Below are positions 9,857 through 18,415 of a stretch of DNA of 64,000 nt, in pieces. The stretch lies in NCBI RefSeq assembly GCF_011759365.1, contig NZ_JAARLZ010000004.1:62001-126000 (forward strand). The letters are read 5' to 3'. The stretch comes from Luteibacter anthropi. Lineage in GTDB: Bacteria > Pseudomonadota > Gammaproteobacteria > Xanthomonadales > Rhodanobacteraceae. The notes under the pieces are model-generated. The model was not told the DNA's origin and searched no databases. It saw only the letters and a program-made list of their open reading frames with translations. The position numbers and the translations under genes are program-made. Position 1 is the stretch's first letter; each line of letters starts with the position of its first letter.

Positions 9857-11005
9857 TCACGAGGCCAGTGACGAAAGCACGGAGGCGACGACGAGGCCAA
9901 AGCCCGTGCCAAGGATATATCCCAGCAAGGCCAGCAGGATGCCCACCGGTACCAGCGAGCGCGAATAAGTGGCGGCAAGTACCGGCGTTGCTGCCACGCC
10001 GCCGATGTGGGCCAGTGACGAGATGCCGCAAAGATACAGGTCGAAATGGAACAATCGCGCGAAGAGGCACAGCAGGATCGCGTGAAGCACGATGACCGTG
10101 ACGCCGCAAAGGAGATAAAGCGGCGCGGCAGCGATGCCGGCAAAACTGCTTTGCGAGGCGAGCACCGCCACGACGGAAATAAGCAAGGCGCTTGAGATCG
10201 CTTGCGCGCCAGGAAGCCGGGTCAGCGGCGTATGTGCGGCCACCAGGCCGGCAATCGTAGCGATGAGAATGGTCCATGTCGTGGCCGAAATCATGCTGCC
10301 GACAGGCAACCGTGCGCCCATCAGCGAAGACAGCGCGGCCACCCCCAGGGCCAGTCCCAGCCACAGCAGCACGCTATCCCCTGTGGCGGGTGCGCGCGGT
10401 GCGGTATCGGCTACCACGAGGCCTGCGCTGGACGTGGCACGCGTCCAGCGGTTGAAGGCGGGGGCCAGTCGCGCCACGGCAAACAGCACCACCACCCACA
10501 TCGAATAACACAGCGCATCGGTGAGCAGGGTCGTGGCAAGCGCAGCATCGGACATGCCAATGGCCTGCTTTACCGCAATCATGTTTGCCGTGCCGCCGAC
10601 CCAGCTCCCGGACAGCGATGCCAGCGGCATCCAGCCATCGCCTGGCATCCAGTGGCGGAACAGCAGGTACGCGGTAACGAAGGCGATGAACAGGCTTACC
10701 GATGTGCATGCGAAGACACCGAGCACGCGCGGACCCAGCGCGAAGATCGCCCGCAGGTCGCAGTTGATCATCAGCAGGAAGAGCAGGGCGGGCACCAGTC
10801 GTGCGACCAGCATGTCCTGCGCGCCATGTATCTCGGGCGACGTGCTCCATAGCCCGGCGACGGACAGCGCGGTGACGGTGAGATAGGTGAGCACGATGGG
10901 CGGAAGGACGTTGAACACCTTCCAGCCGTAGCGACGTTCGATGGCGGGCCAGAAGCCCGCTGCGAGCAGCATGACGGCCAGATAAGGCCATACCGACTGG
11001 ATCAC
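9857..11005 (-). CDS. DUF819-family integral membrane protein, putative muropeptide permease
   Basis: This 382-aa protein is almost entirely hydrophobic, with about ten or eleven membrane segments and a conserved-looking motif SGSWVGGTANM in the middle; it resembles the DUF819 (YjcL) family. The start is a GTG at 11005 (then IQSVWPYLAVMLLAAGF) with a strong GGGAGGGG 5-7 nt upstream. Longer readings toward 11374 run through repeat DNA and are not credible. It is the first gene of an operon with an NlpC/P60 endopeptidase, a dipeptide epimerase and a YkuD-fold enzyme. The inference is that it imports or exports cell-wall peptides; nothing in the sequence proves the substrate. Confidence 0.75.
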   Translation of the reverse strand: MIQSVWPYLAVMLLAAGFWPAIERRYGWKVFNVLPPIVLTYLTVTALSVAGLWSTSPEIHGAQDMLVARLVPALLFLLMINCDLRAIFALGPRVLGVFACTSVSLFIAFVTAYLLFRHWMPGDGWMPLASLSGSWVGGTANMIAVKQAIGMSDAALATTLLTDALCYSMWVVVLFAVARLAPAFNRWTRATSSAGLVVADTAPRAPATGDSVLLWLGLALGVAALSSLMGARLPVGSMISATTWTILIATIAGLVAAHTPLTRLPGAQAISSALLISVVAVLASQSSFAGIAAAPLYLLCGVTVIVLHAILLCLFARLFHFDLYLCGISSLAHIGGVAATPVLAATYSRSLVPVGILLALLGYILGTGFGLVVASVLSSLAS

Positions 11006-11058
11006 GCGCCCCTCCCGGGATGTGGCCACGCCCCCAGCATACCCCCTCCGGCCCCGAC

Positions 11059-11085
11059 TGTAGGAGCGCGCCTCGCGCGCGACCG
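11059..11085. repeat. Single REP-like element
   Basis: TGTAGGAGCGCGCCTCGC followed by GCGCGACCG is a lone half of the REP-like family. It lies between the divergent DUF819 operon and the D-Ala-D-Ala dipeptidase gene. Confidence 0.75.
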
Positions 11086-11192
11086 CCACGCATCTATCGC
11101 ACCCGTCCCACGACACCCCATCCCGCCACATTGCCGACAAGAAACGAATGACGTAGCGTCCCCGGCACGCCTCCGGCTGCACAGGCCCACCG

Positions 11193-11927
11193 ATGCGCTT
11201 CGCAGACACATTCCCGGTTTCGCCGCACACGGCCACGAAACACGTGCACCTCATCGGTGCCGCATGCCTTTTCCTGACAGCTAGCCTTCCGGTGGCGGCC
11301 CATTCGCCAACCGATGCGCCAGATGCCGGCCTCACCGATATCCGCACCCTCGTCCCCGATATCGCCGAAGACATCCGCTACGCAGGCAGCGACAATTTCA
11401 CCGGTGCAGTGATCGATGGCTACCGTGCACCCAAATGCCTCCTTCGTACCGCCGCGGCGAAGGCGCTGGCTTCGGCGGAAGCGGACCTGCGCCGCCAGGG
11501 CTACCGCCTGAAACTCTGGGACTGCTATCGCCCCGCACGGGCGGTGGCGGCTTTCGTGCGCTGGGCAGGTGAGCCCGAGGACGGTCGCACGAAGGCAGCG
11601 CACTACCCGGCACTCGACAAGCGCCAGCTGCTCGGCGAATACATCGCGCCGGTATCGGGTCACAGCAAGGGCGCCACGATGGACCTGACCCTCATGCGCT
11701 GCGAGGCCGGCCACTGCACGCCGCTGGACATGGGTACGCCGTTCGACTTCTTCGATCCGCGTGCACATACCGATGCCCCGGGCATCACGCCGGCACAGCG
11801 GGCCAACCGGCAACGGCTGCTGCGGGCGATGTCGGCTCATGGCTTCGTGAACTACGCCGCGGAATGGTGGCATTACACCCTGCCGGCGGCGGCCTCGCAG
11901 GCTGCCATGGACGTACCGGTGGAATAG
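11193..11927 (+). CDS. ddpX: D-alanyl-D-alanine dipeptidase (VanX/DdpX family, M15D)
   Basis: This is a 244-aa predicted periplasmic zinc dipeptidase. The zinc and catalytic motifs of the family are intact: SGHSKGATMD (about 155-164, SxHxxGxAxD type) and EWWHY near residue 227. An Arg-containing segment YRPARAVAAF matches the substrate-binding Arg of VanX. A hydrophobic stretch (HLIGAACLFLTASLPVAAH) forms a signal peptide after a long n-region. DdpX/VanX enzymes release D-Ala from D-Ala-D-Ala. The gene is divergent from the murein-peptide operon, and the two together suggest recovery of wall-derived amino acids rather than vancomycin resistance. No vanH or vanA is nearby. Confidence 0.85.
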   Translation: MRFADTFPVSPHTATKHVHLIGAACLFLTASLPVAAHSPTDAPDAGLTDIRTLVPDIAEDIRYAGSDNFTGAVIDGYRAPKCLLRTAAAKALASAEADLRRQGYRLKLWDCYRPARAVAAFVRWAGEPEDGRTKAAHYPALDKRQLLGEYIAPVSGHSKGATMDLTLMRCEAGHCTPLDMGTPFDFFDPRAHTDAPGITPAQRANRQRLLRAMSAHGFVNYAAEWWHYTLPAAASQAAMDVPVE

Positions 11928-11983
11928 TCCCGGGGCGCGACGGGAGTATCATGGCGCGATCCCCGAGACCGTACGGATTCTCC

Positions 11984-13600
11984 ATGTCCACCCTTCGTTT
12001 CGCCCTGGCCCAGTACGATTTCCCGGTCGGCGCCACCGCCGGCAACGCACTGAAGGTCAAGGCCCTGGCCGAGGAGGCACGCGATCGCCTCGGCGCCTCG
12101 CTGGTCGCCTTTCCCGAACTCACCCTGTCCGGCTATCCGCCCGAAGACCTGCTCCAGCGCCCCAGCTTCCTCGAAGCCTGCACGCGCGAGCTGCAAACCC
12201 TGGCGCCGGGCATCAACGGCATATCAGCCGTCGTCGGCCACCCGGACACACGGGGTGAGGTGTTCAACGCCGCCTCGCTCATCCGCGAAGGCAAGGTCGA
12301 ATGGACGTATCACAAGCAGGCGCTGCCCAATTACACGGTGTTCGACGAGAAGCGCTACTTCCGTCATGGCGAAGCGACCCGTGTCTTCACCATCGAAGGC
12401 GTGCGCGTGGGCATGCTGGTGTGCGAAGACATCTGGGAGGCCGAGCCGGCCGCTCATGCGGCGCAGGCCGGTGCCGAGCTGATCCTGGTCATCAACGCAT
12501 CGCCCTACGATCATCGCCAGGCCGCAACCCGCGAGGCGCTGCTGCGCCAGCGTGCCACCGACAACGGTGTGGCCATTGCCTACGTGAACCTCGTGGGCGG
12601 CCAGGACGACCTGCTTTTCGACGGACATTCGCTGCTGGTGCAGCCCGATGGCGAGATCGTCGCGCGGGCGCCGTCGTTTGAGGAAATGCTGCTCACCGTC
12701 GAATACGACAGCGACACGCGCCGCCTCACGGCCGTCGACTGGCCGGCCACGGATACGCGCGACGCCGAAGCCATCATGTATGCCGGCCTCGTCCGTGGCG
12801 TGCGCGACTACGTGGGCAAGAACCACTTTTCCGGCGTGCTCCTGGGCCTGTCGGGCGGTATCGACTCCGCCTTGACCCTCGCCATCGCGGTCGATGCGCT
12901 GGGCAAGGACAAGGTCACGGCGGTGATGATGCCCACCGAATACACCTCCGACCTGTCGCTGCGCGAGGCCAAGGCCCAGGCGGAGCACCTGGGTGTCGAA
13001 TACCACGTGCTGCCGATCGAAGGCATCTATGAGGCGTTCACCGGCGCGCTGGCTCCGGTATTTGCCGGTCGCGACCCGGACATCACGGAGGAAAACCTGC
13101 AATCGCGCACGCGCGGCGTGCTGCTGATGGCCATGTCGAACAAGACCGGCCGCCTGCTGCTGTCCACCGGCAACAAGAGCGAGATGGCGGTGGGCTACGC
13201 CACGCTCTACGGCGACATGTGCGGCGCCTATGCGCCGCTGAAGGATCTCTACAAGACCGTGGTCTACCGCCTGTCGCGCTGGCGCGCGGCCATCGACGGC
13301 GCCATTCCCGAGGTGGTGATCGATCGTCCGCCGTCGGCCGAGCTGCGTCACGACCAGGTGGACCAGGATTCCCTGCCGCCCTATGACGAGCTCGATGCCA
13401 TCCTCGAGATGTTCATCGAGGGCGAGGCCTCGGCCGAGGACATCATCGCGGCCGGTTACGACGATGCCACCGTGCGCCGGGTCATCCGCATGGTCTTCGT
13501 CAACGAGTTCAAGCGCCGCCAGGCGGCTCCGGGACCGCGCGTCACCACCAAGGCCTTCGGCCGCGAACGGCGCTACCCAATCACCTCAGGCTGGCGCTGA
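11984..13600 (+). CDS. nadE: Glutamine-dependent NAD+ synthetase
   Basis: This 538-aa two-domain enzyme makes NAD+ from deamido-NAD using glutamine. The N-terminal nitrilase-type glutaminase has its triad in FPELTLSG (Glu), DEKRYF (Lys) and LVCEDIW (Cys). The C-terminal synthetase has the ATP-pyrophosphatase loop GLSGGIDSALT and the later STGNKSE motif. The ATG at 11984 (MSTLRFALAQYDFPVG) is the usual N-terminus; the frame upstream of it overlaps the dipeptidase gene and is not expected to be coding. Length and domain order are normal for proteobacterial NadE of this type. Confidence 0.96.
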   Translation: MSTLRFALAQYDFPVGATAGNALKVKALAEEARDRLGASLVAFPELTLSGYPPEDLLQRPSFLEACTRELQTLAPGINGISAVVGHPDTRGEVFNAASLIREGKVEWTYHKQALPNYTVFDEKRYFRHGEATRVFTIEGVRVGMLVCEDIWEAEPAAHAAQAGAELILVINASPYDHRQAATREALLRQRATDNGVAIAYVNLVGGQDDLLFDGHSLLVQPDGEIVARAPSFEEMLLTVEYDSDTRRLTAVDWPATDTRDAEAIMYAGLVRGVRDYVGKNHFSGVLLGLSGGIDSALTLAIAVDALGKDKVTAVMMPTEYTSDLSLREAKAQAEHLGVEYHVLPIEGIYEAFTGALAPVFAGRDPDITEENLQSRTRGVLLMAMSNKTGRLLLSTGNKSEMAVGYATLYGDMCGAYAPLKDLYKTVVYRLSRWRAAIDGAIPEVVIDRPPSAELRHDQVDQDSLPPYDELDAILEMFIEGEASAEDIIAAGYDDATVRRVIRMVFVNEFKRRQAAPGPRVTTKAFGRERRYPITSGWR

Positions 13601-13658
13601 CCCGGTCGCGCGCCGACGCGCTTCTGCAAGGGCTTTGGGGCGACCTTCCCCGCCTGCC

Positions 13659-13794
13659 GTCGTTCCAGCGAACGCTGGAACCCAGCGCGGGGCAGTGGGT
13701 TGTCGCGAGGGAATTACCTACGCCAAAGCCGATACAGCGGCCCTTGCCATGCTGGGAAACCGAGGCGCTGGGTTCCTGTTTTCACAGGAACGAC
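13659..13794 (-). repeat. 134-bp-type palindrome-ended element, reverse orientation
   Basis: The element starts GTCGTTCCAGCG and ends CAGGAACGAC, so its ends are inverted repeats, and each end forms a small hairpin of its own. It is the reverse orientation of the units at 16501 and 16669, sharing inner words such as CCCAGCGC and the ACGTAGGGTA region in diverged form. It fills most of the 269-bp gap between nadE and bamD. Confidence 0.75.
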
Positions 13795-13836
13795 GAGCGG
13801 GAGGTTGTCGTTCCATCGATGATTTTGCAGTGAGCA

Positions 13837-13867
13837 TAAAAAAGCCGGCTTTCGCCGGCTTTTTTTG
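13837..13867. terminator. Bidirectional intrinsic terminator between nadE and bamD
   Basis: An A-run, then GCCGGC-TTTC-GCCGGC, then seven T. The convergent genes nadE (+) and bamD (-) both end into it, so it can stop transcription from either side. Confidence 0.88.
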
Positions 13868-13869
13868 GA

Positions 13870-14697
13870 TCAATGGTGACCCGAGAACGGGATCGCCTTG
13901 CGCCACGTCGAAGGGTGGTGCGGCCAGGTCGGATCGGTGAGATACGGGTGGTCCGGGTAGTTCAGGGCCAGCACCGAGCGGGTCTGGTCGGCCAGCGGCT
14001 TGCGATCGAGCGCGAGGTAGCTGCGGGTGAGGATCGCCAGGGCGTCGGCCGTTTCCGGCGACTGCTGGTAGTGCTCGATCACGTACTGCGAGCGGTTGGC
14101 CGAGGCGATGTACGACTTGGTCCGCAGGTAGTACTCGGCCACGTTGATCTCGAAGCGGGCCAGCTGGTTGCGCAGGAAGATCATGCGCTGGCGGGCGTCC
14201 GTGGCGTACGAGCTGTTCGGATAACGGCGGGTCAGCTGGCTGAAATCGTCGAAGGCCGTGAGGTTGTAGCCCTGGTCGCGACGGGTCGCGGCGCTCTCCC
14301 CGCGCTGGAAATAGCGCTCGATGAAGCCGCTCGTGCGATCAAAATTGATCAGACCCCGCAGATAGTAGGCATAATCTGCATGCTTATGGGTCGGAAACGT
14401 CTTGATGAAGCGGTTGATCGTCGAGTACGCGTCGTCCGGCTTGTTGTCCTTGTACTGCGCGTAGGCGAGCTCAATCTGAGACTGCTCGTTGATGTCACCA
14501 GACGGGAAGCGGGCGATCAGGCGCTGGTAGGCCTTGGTCGCGGCGGCGTAGTCAGAGTGCTCTAGCGAATCGTGGGCAGTGGCGTACAGCCGGTCGACCG
14601 GCATGGTGTCGATCGTTTCCTTCTTGCTGCGGAACATCGAGCAGGCGCTCATCGACAGGGCGAGGACGAGCAAAATGATGATCTTGGTTGCACGCAT
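13870..14697 (-). CDS. bamD: Outer-membrane assembly lipoprotein BamD
   Basis: BamD is the essential lipoprotein partner of BamA in outer-membrane beta-barrel insertion. The protein from the ATG at 14697 is 275 aa with a type II signal peptide (MRATKIIILLVLALSMSAC), with the lipobox Cys in LSMSAC. An in-frame ATG at 14730 would add 11 residues before the signal and is less likely. Tetratricopeptide-like helices follow (YQRLIARFPSG, FIKTFPTHKHADYAYYLRG, QYVIEHYQQSPE), as in BamD/ComL. It is divergent from rluD, the usual gammaproteobacterial neighbour pair. Confidence 0.93.
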   Translation of the reverse strand: MRATKIIILLVLALSMSACSMFRSKKETIDTMPVDRLYATAHDSLEHSDYAAATKAYQRLIARFPSGDINEQSQIELAYAQYKDNKPDDAYSTINRFIKTFPTHKHADYAYYLRGLINFDRTSGFIERYFQRGESAATRRDQGYNLTAFDDFSQLTRRYPNSSYATDARQRMIFLRNQLARFEINVAEYYLRTKSYIASANRSQYVIEHYQQSPETADALAILTRSYLALDRKPLADQTRSVLALNYPDHPYLTDPTWPHHPSTWRKAIPFSGHH

Positions 14698-14766
14698 TGA
14701 GAGAGTTCGGATGCTTGAGCGAATGGGCATGATAGCCGAAACCGGCCCCCGGCCGGGTGAGGGCCT

Positions 14767-15741
14767 ATGAGGACGTTACGACACGAAGCCACGGTGCCCC
14801 TGACGGCGGCCGGACGGCGTTTCGACCAGTCACTGGCCGAGATGTTCCCCGATTATTCCCGATCCAGGCTCACGGCGTGGGTCAAGGAGGGCAAAGTGTT
14901 GCTGGACGGGGCCCCCGTGGCTCCCCGGCACCTGCTGCGGGGCGGCGAAACGGTGGTGCTGGAGGCCGAGCTGGCCCCCGAGGTAGACGCCCAGCCGGAG
15001 GACATCGCCCTGAACATCGTCCATGAGGACGATGACCTGATGGTGGTCGACAAGCCCGTGGGGCTGGTGGTCCACCCCGGTGCCGGCAATCCGGCGGGCA
15101 CCATGCTGAACGCGCTGCTGCACCATGCGCCGAGCCTGGCCGAACTGCCCCGAGCGGGCATCGTCCATCGTCTGGACAAGGACACCGCCGGCCTCATGGT
15201 GGTGGCCAAGTCCATCGCGGCGCAGACGGCGCTGGTGGGCATGCTGTCTCGCCATGACGTCCATCGGCAGTACGAGGCCGTGGTGCTGGGCACGATGGTG
15301 GCCGGCGGCACGGTGGACGAGGCTATCGGCCGCCACCAGCACGATCGCCTGAAGCAGGGCGTTCGCGATGTGGAAATGGGCGGCAAGGAAGCGGTCACGC
15401 ACTACAGGGTCCGTGAGCGTTTTCGTGCCCATAGCGTCATCCAGTGCAATCTGGAGACCGGGCGTACCCACCAGATCCGCGTCCACATGGCCCATATCGG
15501 CCATCCGCTGGTGGGCGACCAGCTCTACGGCAACGGCCTGCGCCTTCCGCGTGGCGCCAGCCAGGAACTGATCGACGCCCTGCGTGGCTTCCGCCGCCAG
15601 GCACTGCACGCCGAGAAGCTGGCCTTCGAGCACCCGATCACCGGTGAATACCTGGAGTTCAACTCGCCCCGTCCGGCCGACCAGGAGGAACTGATCGAGG
15701 CCCTGCGTGCCGATACGGTGCTGAACCCCATCGAGGACTGA
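14767..15741 (+). CDS. rluD: 23S rRNA pseudouridine synthase RluD
   Basis: RluD (324 aa) makes pseudouridines in helix 69 of 23S rRNA. An S4-like RNA-binding domain covers about residues 15-75 (SRLTAWVKEGKVLLDG). The catalytic Asp lies in the family motif GIVHRLDKDTAGL. The later motif LETGRTHQIRVHM is also intact. It is followed 4 nt later by pgeF; the shared order bamD-rluD-pgeF-clpB is standard in gammaproteobacteria. Confidence 0.95.
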   Translation: MRTLRHEATVPLTAAGRRFDQSLAEMFPDYSRSRLTAWVKEGKVLLDGAPVAPRHLLRGGETVVLEAELAPEVDAQPEDIALNIVHEDDDLMVVDKPVGLVVHPGAGNPAGTMLNALLHHAPSLAELPRAGIVHRLDKDTAGLMVVAKSIAAQTALVGMLSRHDVHRQYEAVVLGTMVAGGTVDEAIGRHQHDRLKQGVRDVEMGGKEAVTHYRVRERFRAHSVIQCNLETGRTHQIRVHMAHIGHPLVGDQLYGNGLRLPRGASQELIDALRGFRRQALHAEKLAFEHPITGEYLEFNSPRPADQEELIEALRADTVLNPIED

Positions 15742-15745
15742 CAGC

Positions 15746-16489
15746 GTGCCCCACGAGTGGATCGTCCCGCACTGGAACGCGCCCGCGAGCGTGGGCGCGG
15801 CCGTTTCGACGCGGCTGGGGCCCGGGATGTCCGAGGCGCCTTACGACCGGCTCAACCTGGGCCTGCGTTCAGGCGACGAGCCGTCCACGGTGCTGGCCAA
15901 CCGGTCGGCACTGAGGGATGCCCTGGCATTGCCATCGGATCCGCTGTGGCTGCGCCAGGTCCATGGCACCGCCGTGGCGGAAGGCGATGGCGGCGGCTTC
16001 GAACCGGAGGCCGATGCCGCCGTGGCTCGTGGTCCGGGCCGCGTGCTGGCGATTCTCACGGCAGACTGTCTGCCTGCCCTGTTCGTTTCCGCTGACGGGC
16101 AGACGATCGGTGCAGCCCACGCGGGCTGGCGTGGGCTGGCGGCCGGTGTGCTGGAGCGCACCGTGGAGCAGATGGGCGGCACGGATATCCAGGCCTGGCT
16201 GGGGCCGGCTATCGGGCAGGCTTCGTTCGAAGTCGGCGAGGAAGTGAGGGCTGCCTTCGTGGATACCGATGCCCGCGCGTCCTCAGCCTTCGTGGCGAAC
16301 CGGCCGGGACACTGGCTCTGCGATATCTATCAACTGGCGCGACTGAGGCTTTCCTCGGTCGGCGTCAGACATGTGTCGGGGGGCGGTTTCGATACCCGCA
16401 CGGACGACAGGCTTTATTCGTATCGTCGCGACGGCGCAAAAAGCGGCCGGTTCGCCTCCCTGATCTGGACAAACCCTTCGTCGCGTTGA
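15746..16489 (+). CDS. pgeF: Multicopper-oxidase-fold purine nucleoside phosphorylase / polyphenol oxidase, PgeF (YfiH)
   Basis: This 247-aa protein belongs to the YfiH/laccase-domain family (DUF152). Members have been described as purine nucleoside phosphorylases with zinc or copper, and as a peptidoglycan editing factor. Metal-ligand motifs are visible: QVHG, LTADCLP and HAGWRGL. The start is a GTG at 15746 with GAGGA 8 nt upstream inside the end of rluD, so translation is coupled. It lies immediately before a block of repeats and the otsBA pair. Confidence 0.9.
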   Translation: MPHEWIVPHWNAPASVGAAVSTRLGPGMSEAPYDRLNLGLRSGDEPSTVLANRSALRDALALPSDPLWLRQVHGTAVAEGDGGGFEPEADAAVARGPGRVLAILTADCLPALFVSADGQTIGAAHAGWRGLAAGVLERTVEQMGGTDIQAWLGPAIGQASFEVGEEVRAAFVDTDARASSAFVANRPGHWLCDIYQLARLRLSSVGVRHVSGGGFDTRTDDRLYSYRRDGAKSGRFASLIWTNPSSR

Positions 16490-16500
16490 TGACCCAGCCC

Positions 16501-16975
16501 GTCGTTCCTGTGCAAACAGGTACCCAGCGCCCCGGTTTGCCGGCAGGGGGAGGACGCTTCAACGGTTTTACGTAGGGTATTTCGTCGCGACAGCCGATTG
16601 CATCGCGCTAGGTTCCAGCTTTCGCTGGAACGACGGCTTCGGGTGGGATTGCCGCCACCTGCCCACCCGTCGTTCCTGTGAAAACAGGAACCCAGCGCCC
16701 CGGTTCACCGACAGGGTGAGGGCGCTTTAACGGTTTTACGTAGGGTATGTCGTCGCGACACCCGATTGCATCGCGCTAGGTTCCAGCTTTCGCTGGAACG
16801 ACGGCTTCGGGTGGGATTGCCGTCACCTGCCTACCCGTCAGCTTCGGGTGGGATTGCCGCCACCTGCCTACCCGTGGGCTGAGGTTGGGATTACCGCCAC
16901 CTGCCTGTCCGTCGTTCCTGTGAAAACAGGAACCCAGCGCTCCGGTTCACCAGTACAGCGAGAGCGCCCCATCGG
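16501..16975 (+). repeat. Tandem block of 134-bp palindrome-ended elements with nested 37-bp repeats
   Basis: Two full elements begin GTCGTTCCTGTG and end GCTGGAACGAC (16501-16634 and 16669-16802). Each is followed by a 34-bp spacer, giving a 168-bp period. After the second unit, the spacer motif (GGGTGGGATTGCCGCCACC) is repeated twice more at 37-bp spacing, and a third element begins at 16911 but is cut short at the end of otsA. The block fills the 489-bp gap between pgeF and otsA. No gene is seen in it. Confidence 0.85.
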
Positions 16976-16978
16976 CTT

Positions 16979-18415
16979 TCAATGCGCGGCCGGCCCTCCG
17001 GGCGGTGACATGACCGGTGAGGGCACGTAGATCTCCGGCTTCACCTTGGGCGGCTCCATCAAGGCATGCAGAAACGCATTGCGCCATGCGGTGATGTCAT
17101 TGCGCTCCAGCACGTCCATCATCGACTGCCAGCGCATCCGGCGTTCCTTCAGCGGCATGTCCAGCGCACGATGCAAGGCGTCCGATACCTCATCCAGGTC
17201 GGAAGGGTTCACCAGCAGCGCGGCGTCCAGCTCCTGCGCGGCACCGGCAAAACGCGACAGCACGAGCACGCCGGGATCTTGCGGATCCTGGCAGGCCACG
17301 TATTCCTTGGCGACCAGGTTCATGCCATCGCGCAGCGGCGTGACCAGCCCCACCTTGGCGACACGGAAATACCCCGCCAGCACCTTATGGGCGAACGACT
17401 TGTTGACGTAGCGGATCGGTGCCCAGTCCGGCTCGGCATACTGGCCGTTGATATGGCCCGCACTGCGTTCCAGCTCCCGGCGAAGTGAACGGTATTCGGG
17501 TACGTCGGAGCGCGACGGCGGCGCAATCTGCAACAACGACACACGACCGCGCATGTCCTTGTGATCGCGCAGCAGGCGCGCGAAGCCTTCGAACCGCTCC
17601 GGAAGCCCCTTCGAATAATCCAGCCGGTCCACACCGATGATCAGCGATCGATCATCGAGCGACGCCTTCAGCTTCGACACCGCGCCACTGTCCTCCGCAC
17701 GATGCGCCAGCTCTACCGCCTCGGCCGTATCGATGCTGATGGGAAAGACACCGGCACGGAAAATCCGCCCGTTCGCTGCACGGATACGGCCGCCGGTGCG
17801 CATCGCAGCACCGAGTTCGTGCAGGAAATAATCCTCGAGCGCACGCAGGTCACGCTGCGTGTGCAGGCCGACAAGATCGTACGACGCCAGCGATTCGAGC
17901 AGTTCGCGATGGCGCGGCAGCGTAATAAGCAACCCCGCCGCCGGAAGCGGCGTATGCAGGAAGAAACCGATGCGGTTCTCCACCCCCAGCTCGCGCAGCA
18001 TCGCTGCCAGCGGAATCAGGTGGTAATCGTGCACCCAGACGATGTCGTCCTTCTTCAGCAGCTTCGCCACGCGCTTGGCGAAGATGCGATTGACCCTCAG
18101 GTAGCCCTCGAGGTGATCGCGGCGATAGTCCACCAGGTCGCCGCGATAATGGAACAGGGGCCACAGGGCGCGGTTGGCGAAGCCACTGTAGTAGTCGTCA
18201 TGATCCGCCTTGGACATGTCGATGGTGGCATAGCTGATGTGGCCATCCTCGACTTCGTGCAATTCCTTGCCGGTTTCGGCAGCGAGGTTGCCGCTCCAGC
18301 CGAACCACAGGCCGCCCATTTCCTGCAGGGCGGCATTCATCGCGGAGGCCAGGCCGCCGGTTTGCGTCTGCTTGGGCAGCGCCACGCGATTCGATATGAC
18401 GACTAGTCGGCTCAT
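16979..18415 (-). CDS. otsA: Trehalose-6-phosphate synthase
   Basis: OtsA (478 aa) joins UDP-glucose and glucose-6-phosphate to trehalose-6-phosphate. It is a GT-B enzyme of family 20. The N-terminus MSRLVVISNRVALP carries the sugar-phosphate-binding segment. The motifs VWVHDYHLIPL, GVDRLDYSKGLPERF and a late LRDGMNLVAKEYVACQ are all in place. The ATG overlaps the otsB stop by 4 nt (ATGA), so the order is otsB then otsA in one transcript. Trehalose made this way is an osmotic and desiccation protectant. Its 3' end abuts a repeat block. Confidence 0.95.
   Translation of the reverse strand: MSRLVVISNRVALPKQTQTGGLASAMNAALQEMGGLWFGWSGNLAAETGKELHEVEDGHISYATIDMSKADHDDYYSGFANRALWPLFHYRGDLVDYRRDHLEGYLRVNRIFAKRVAKLLKKDDIVWVHDYHLIPLAAMLRELGVENRIGFFLHTPLPAAGLLITLPRHRELLESLASYDLVGLHTQRDLRALEDYFLHELGAAMRTGGRIRAANGRIFRAGVFPISIDTAEAVELAHRAEDSGAVSKLKASLDDRSLIIGVDRLDYSKGLPERFEGFARLLRDHKDMRGRVSLLQIAPPSRSDVPEYRSLRRELERSAGHINGQYAEPDWAPIRYVNKSFAHKVLAGYFRVAKVGLVTPLRDGMNLVAKEYVACQDPQDPGVLVLSRFAGAAQELDAALLVNPSDLDEVSDALHRALDMPLKERRMRWQSMMDVLERNDITAWRNAFLHALMEPPKVKPEIYVPSPVMSPPGGPAAH

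Noticed and set aside
11193-11927. Vancomycin-resistance vanX
   Set aside because: The protein is of the same family but has a signal peptide and no vanH or vanA-type neighbours; a wall-peptide salvage role is more likely.
16501-16975. Regular repeats that might be a CRISPR array
   Set aside because: The period is 168 bp and the spacers are themselves repeated; no short direct repeats with unique spacers and no cas genes are present.
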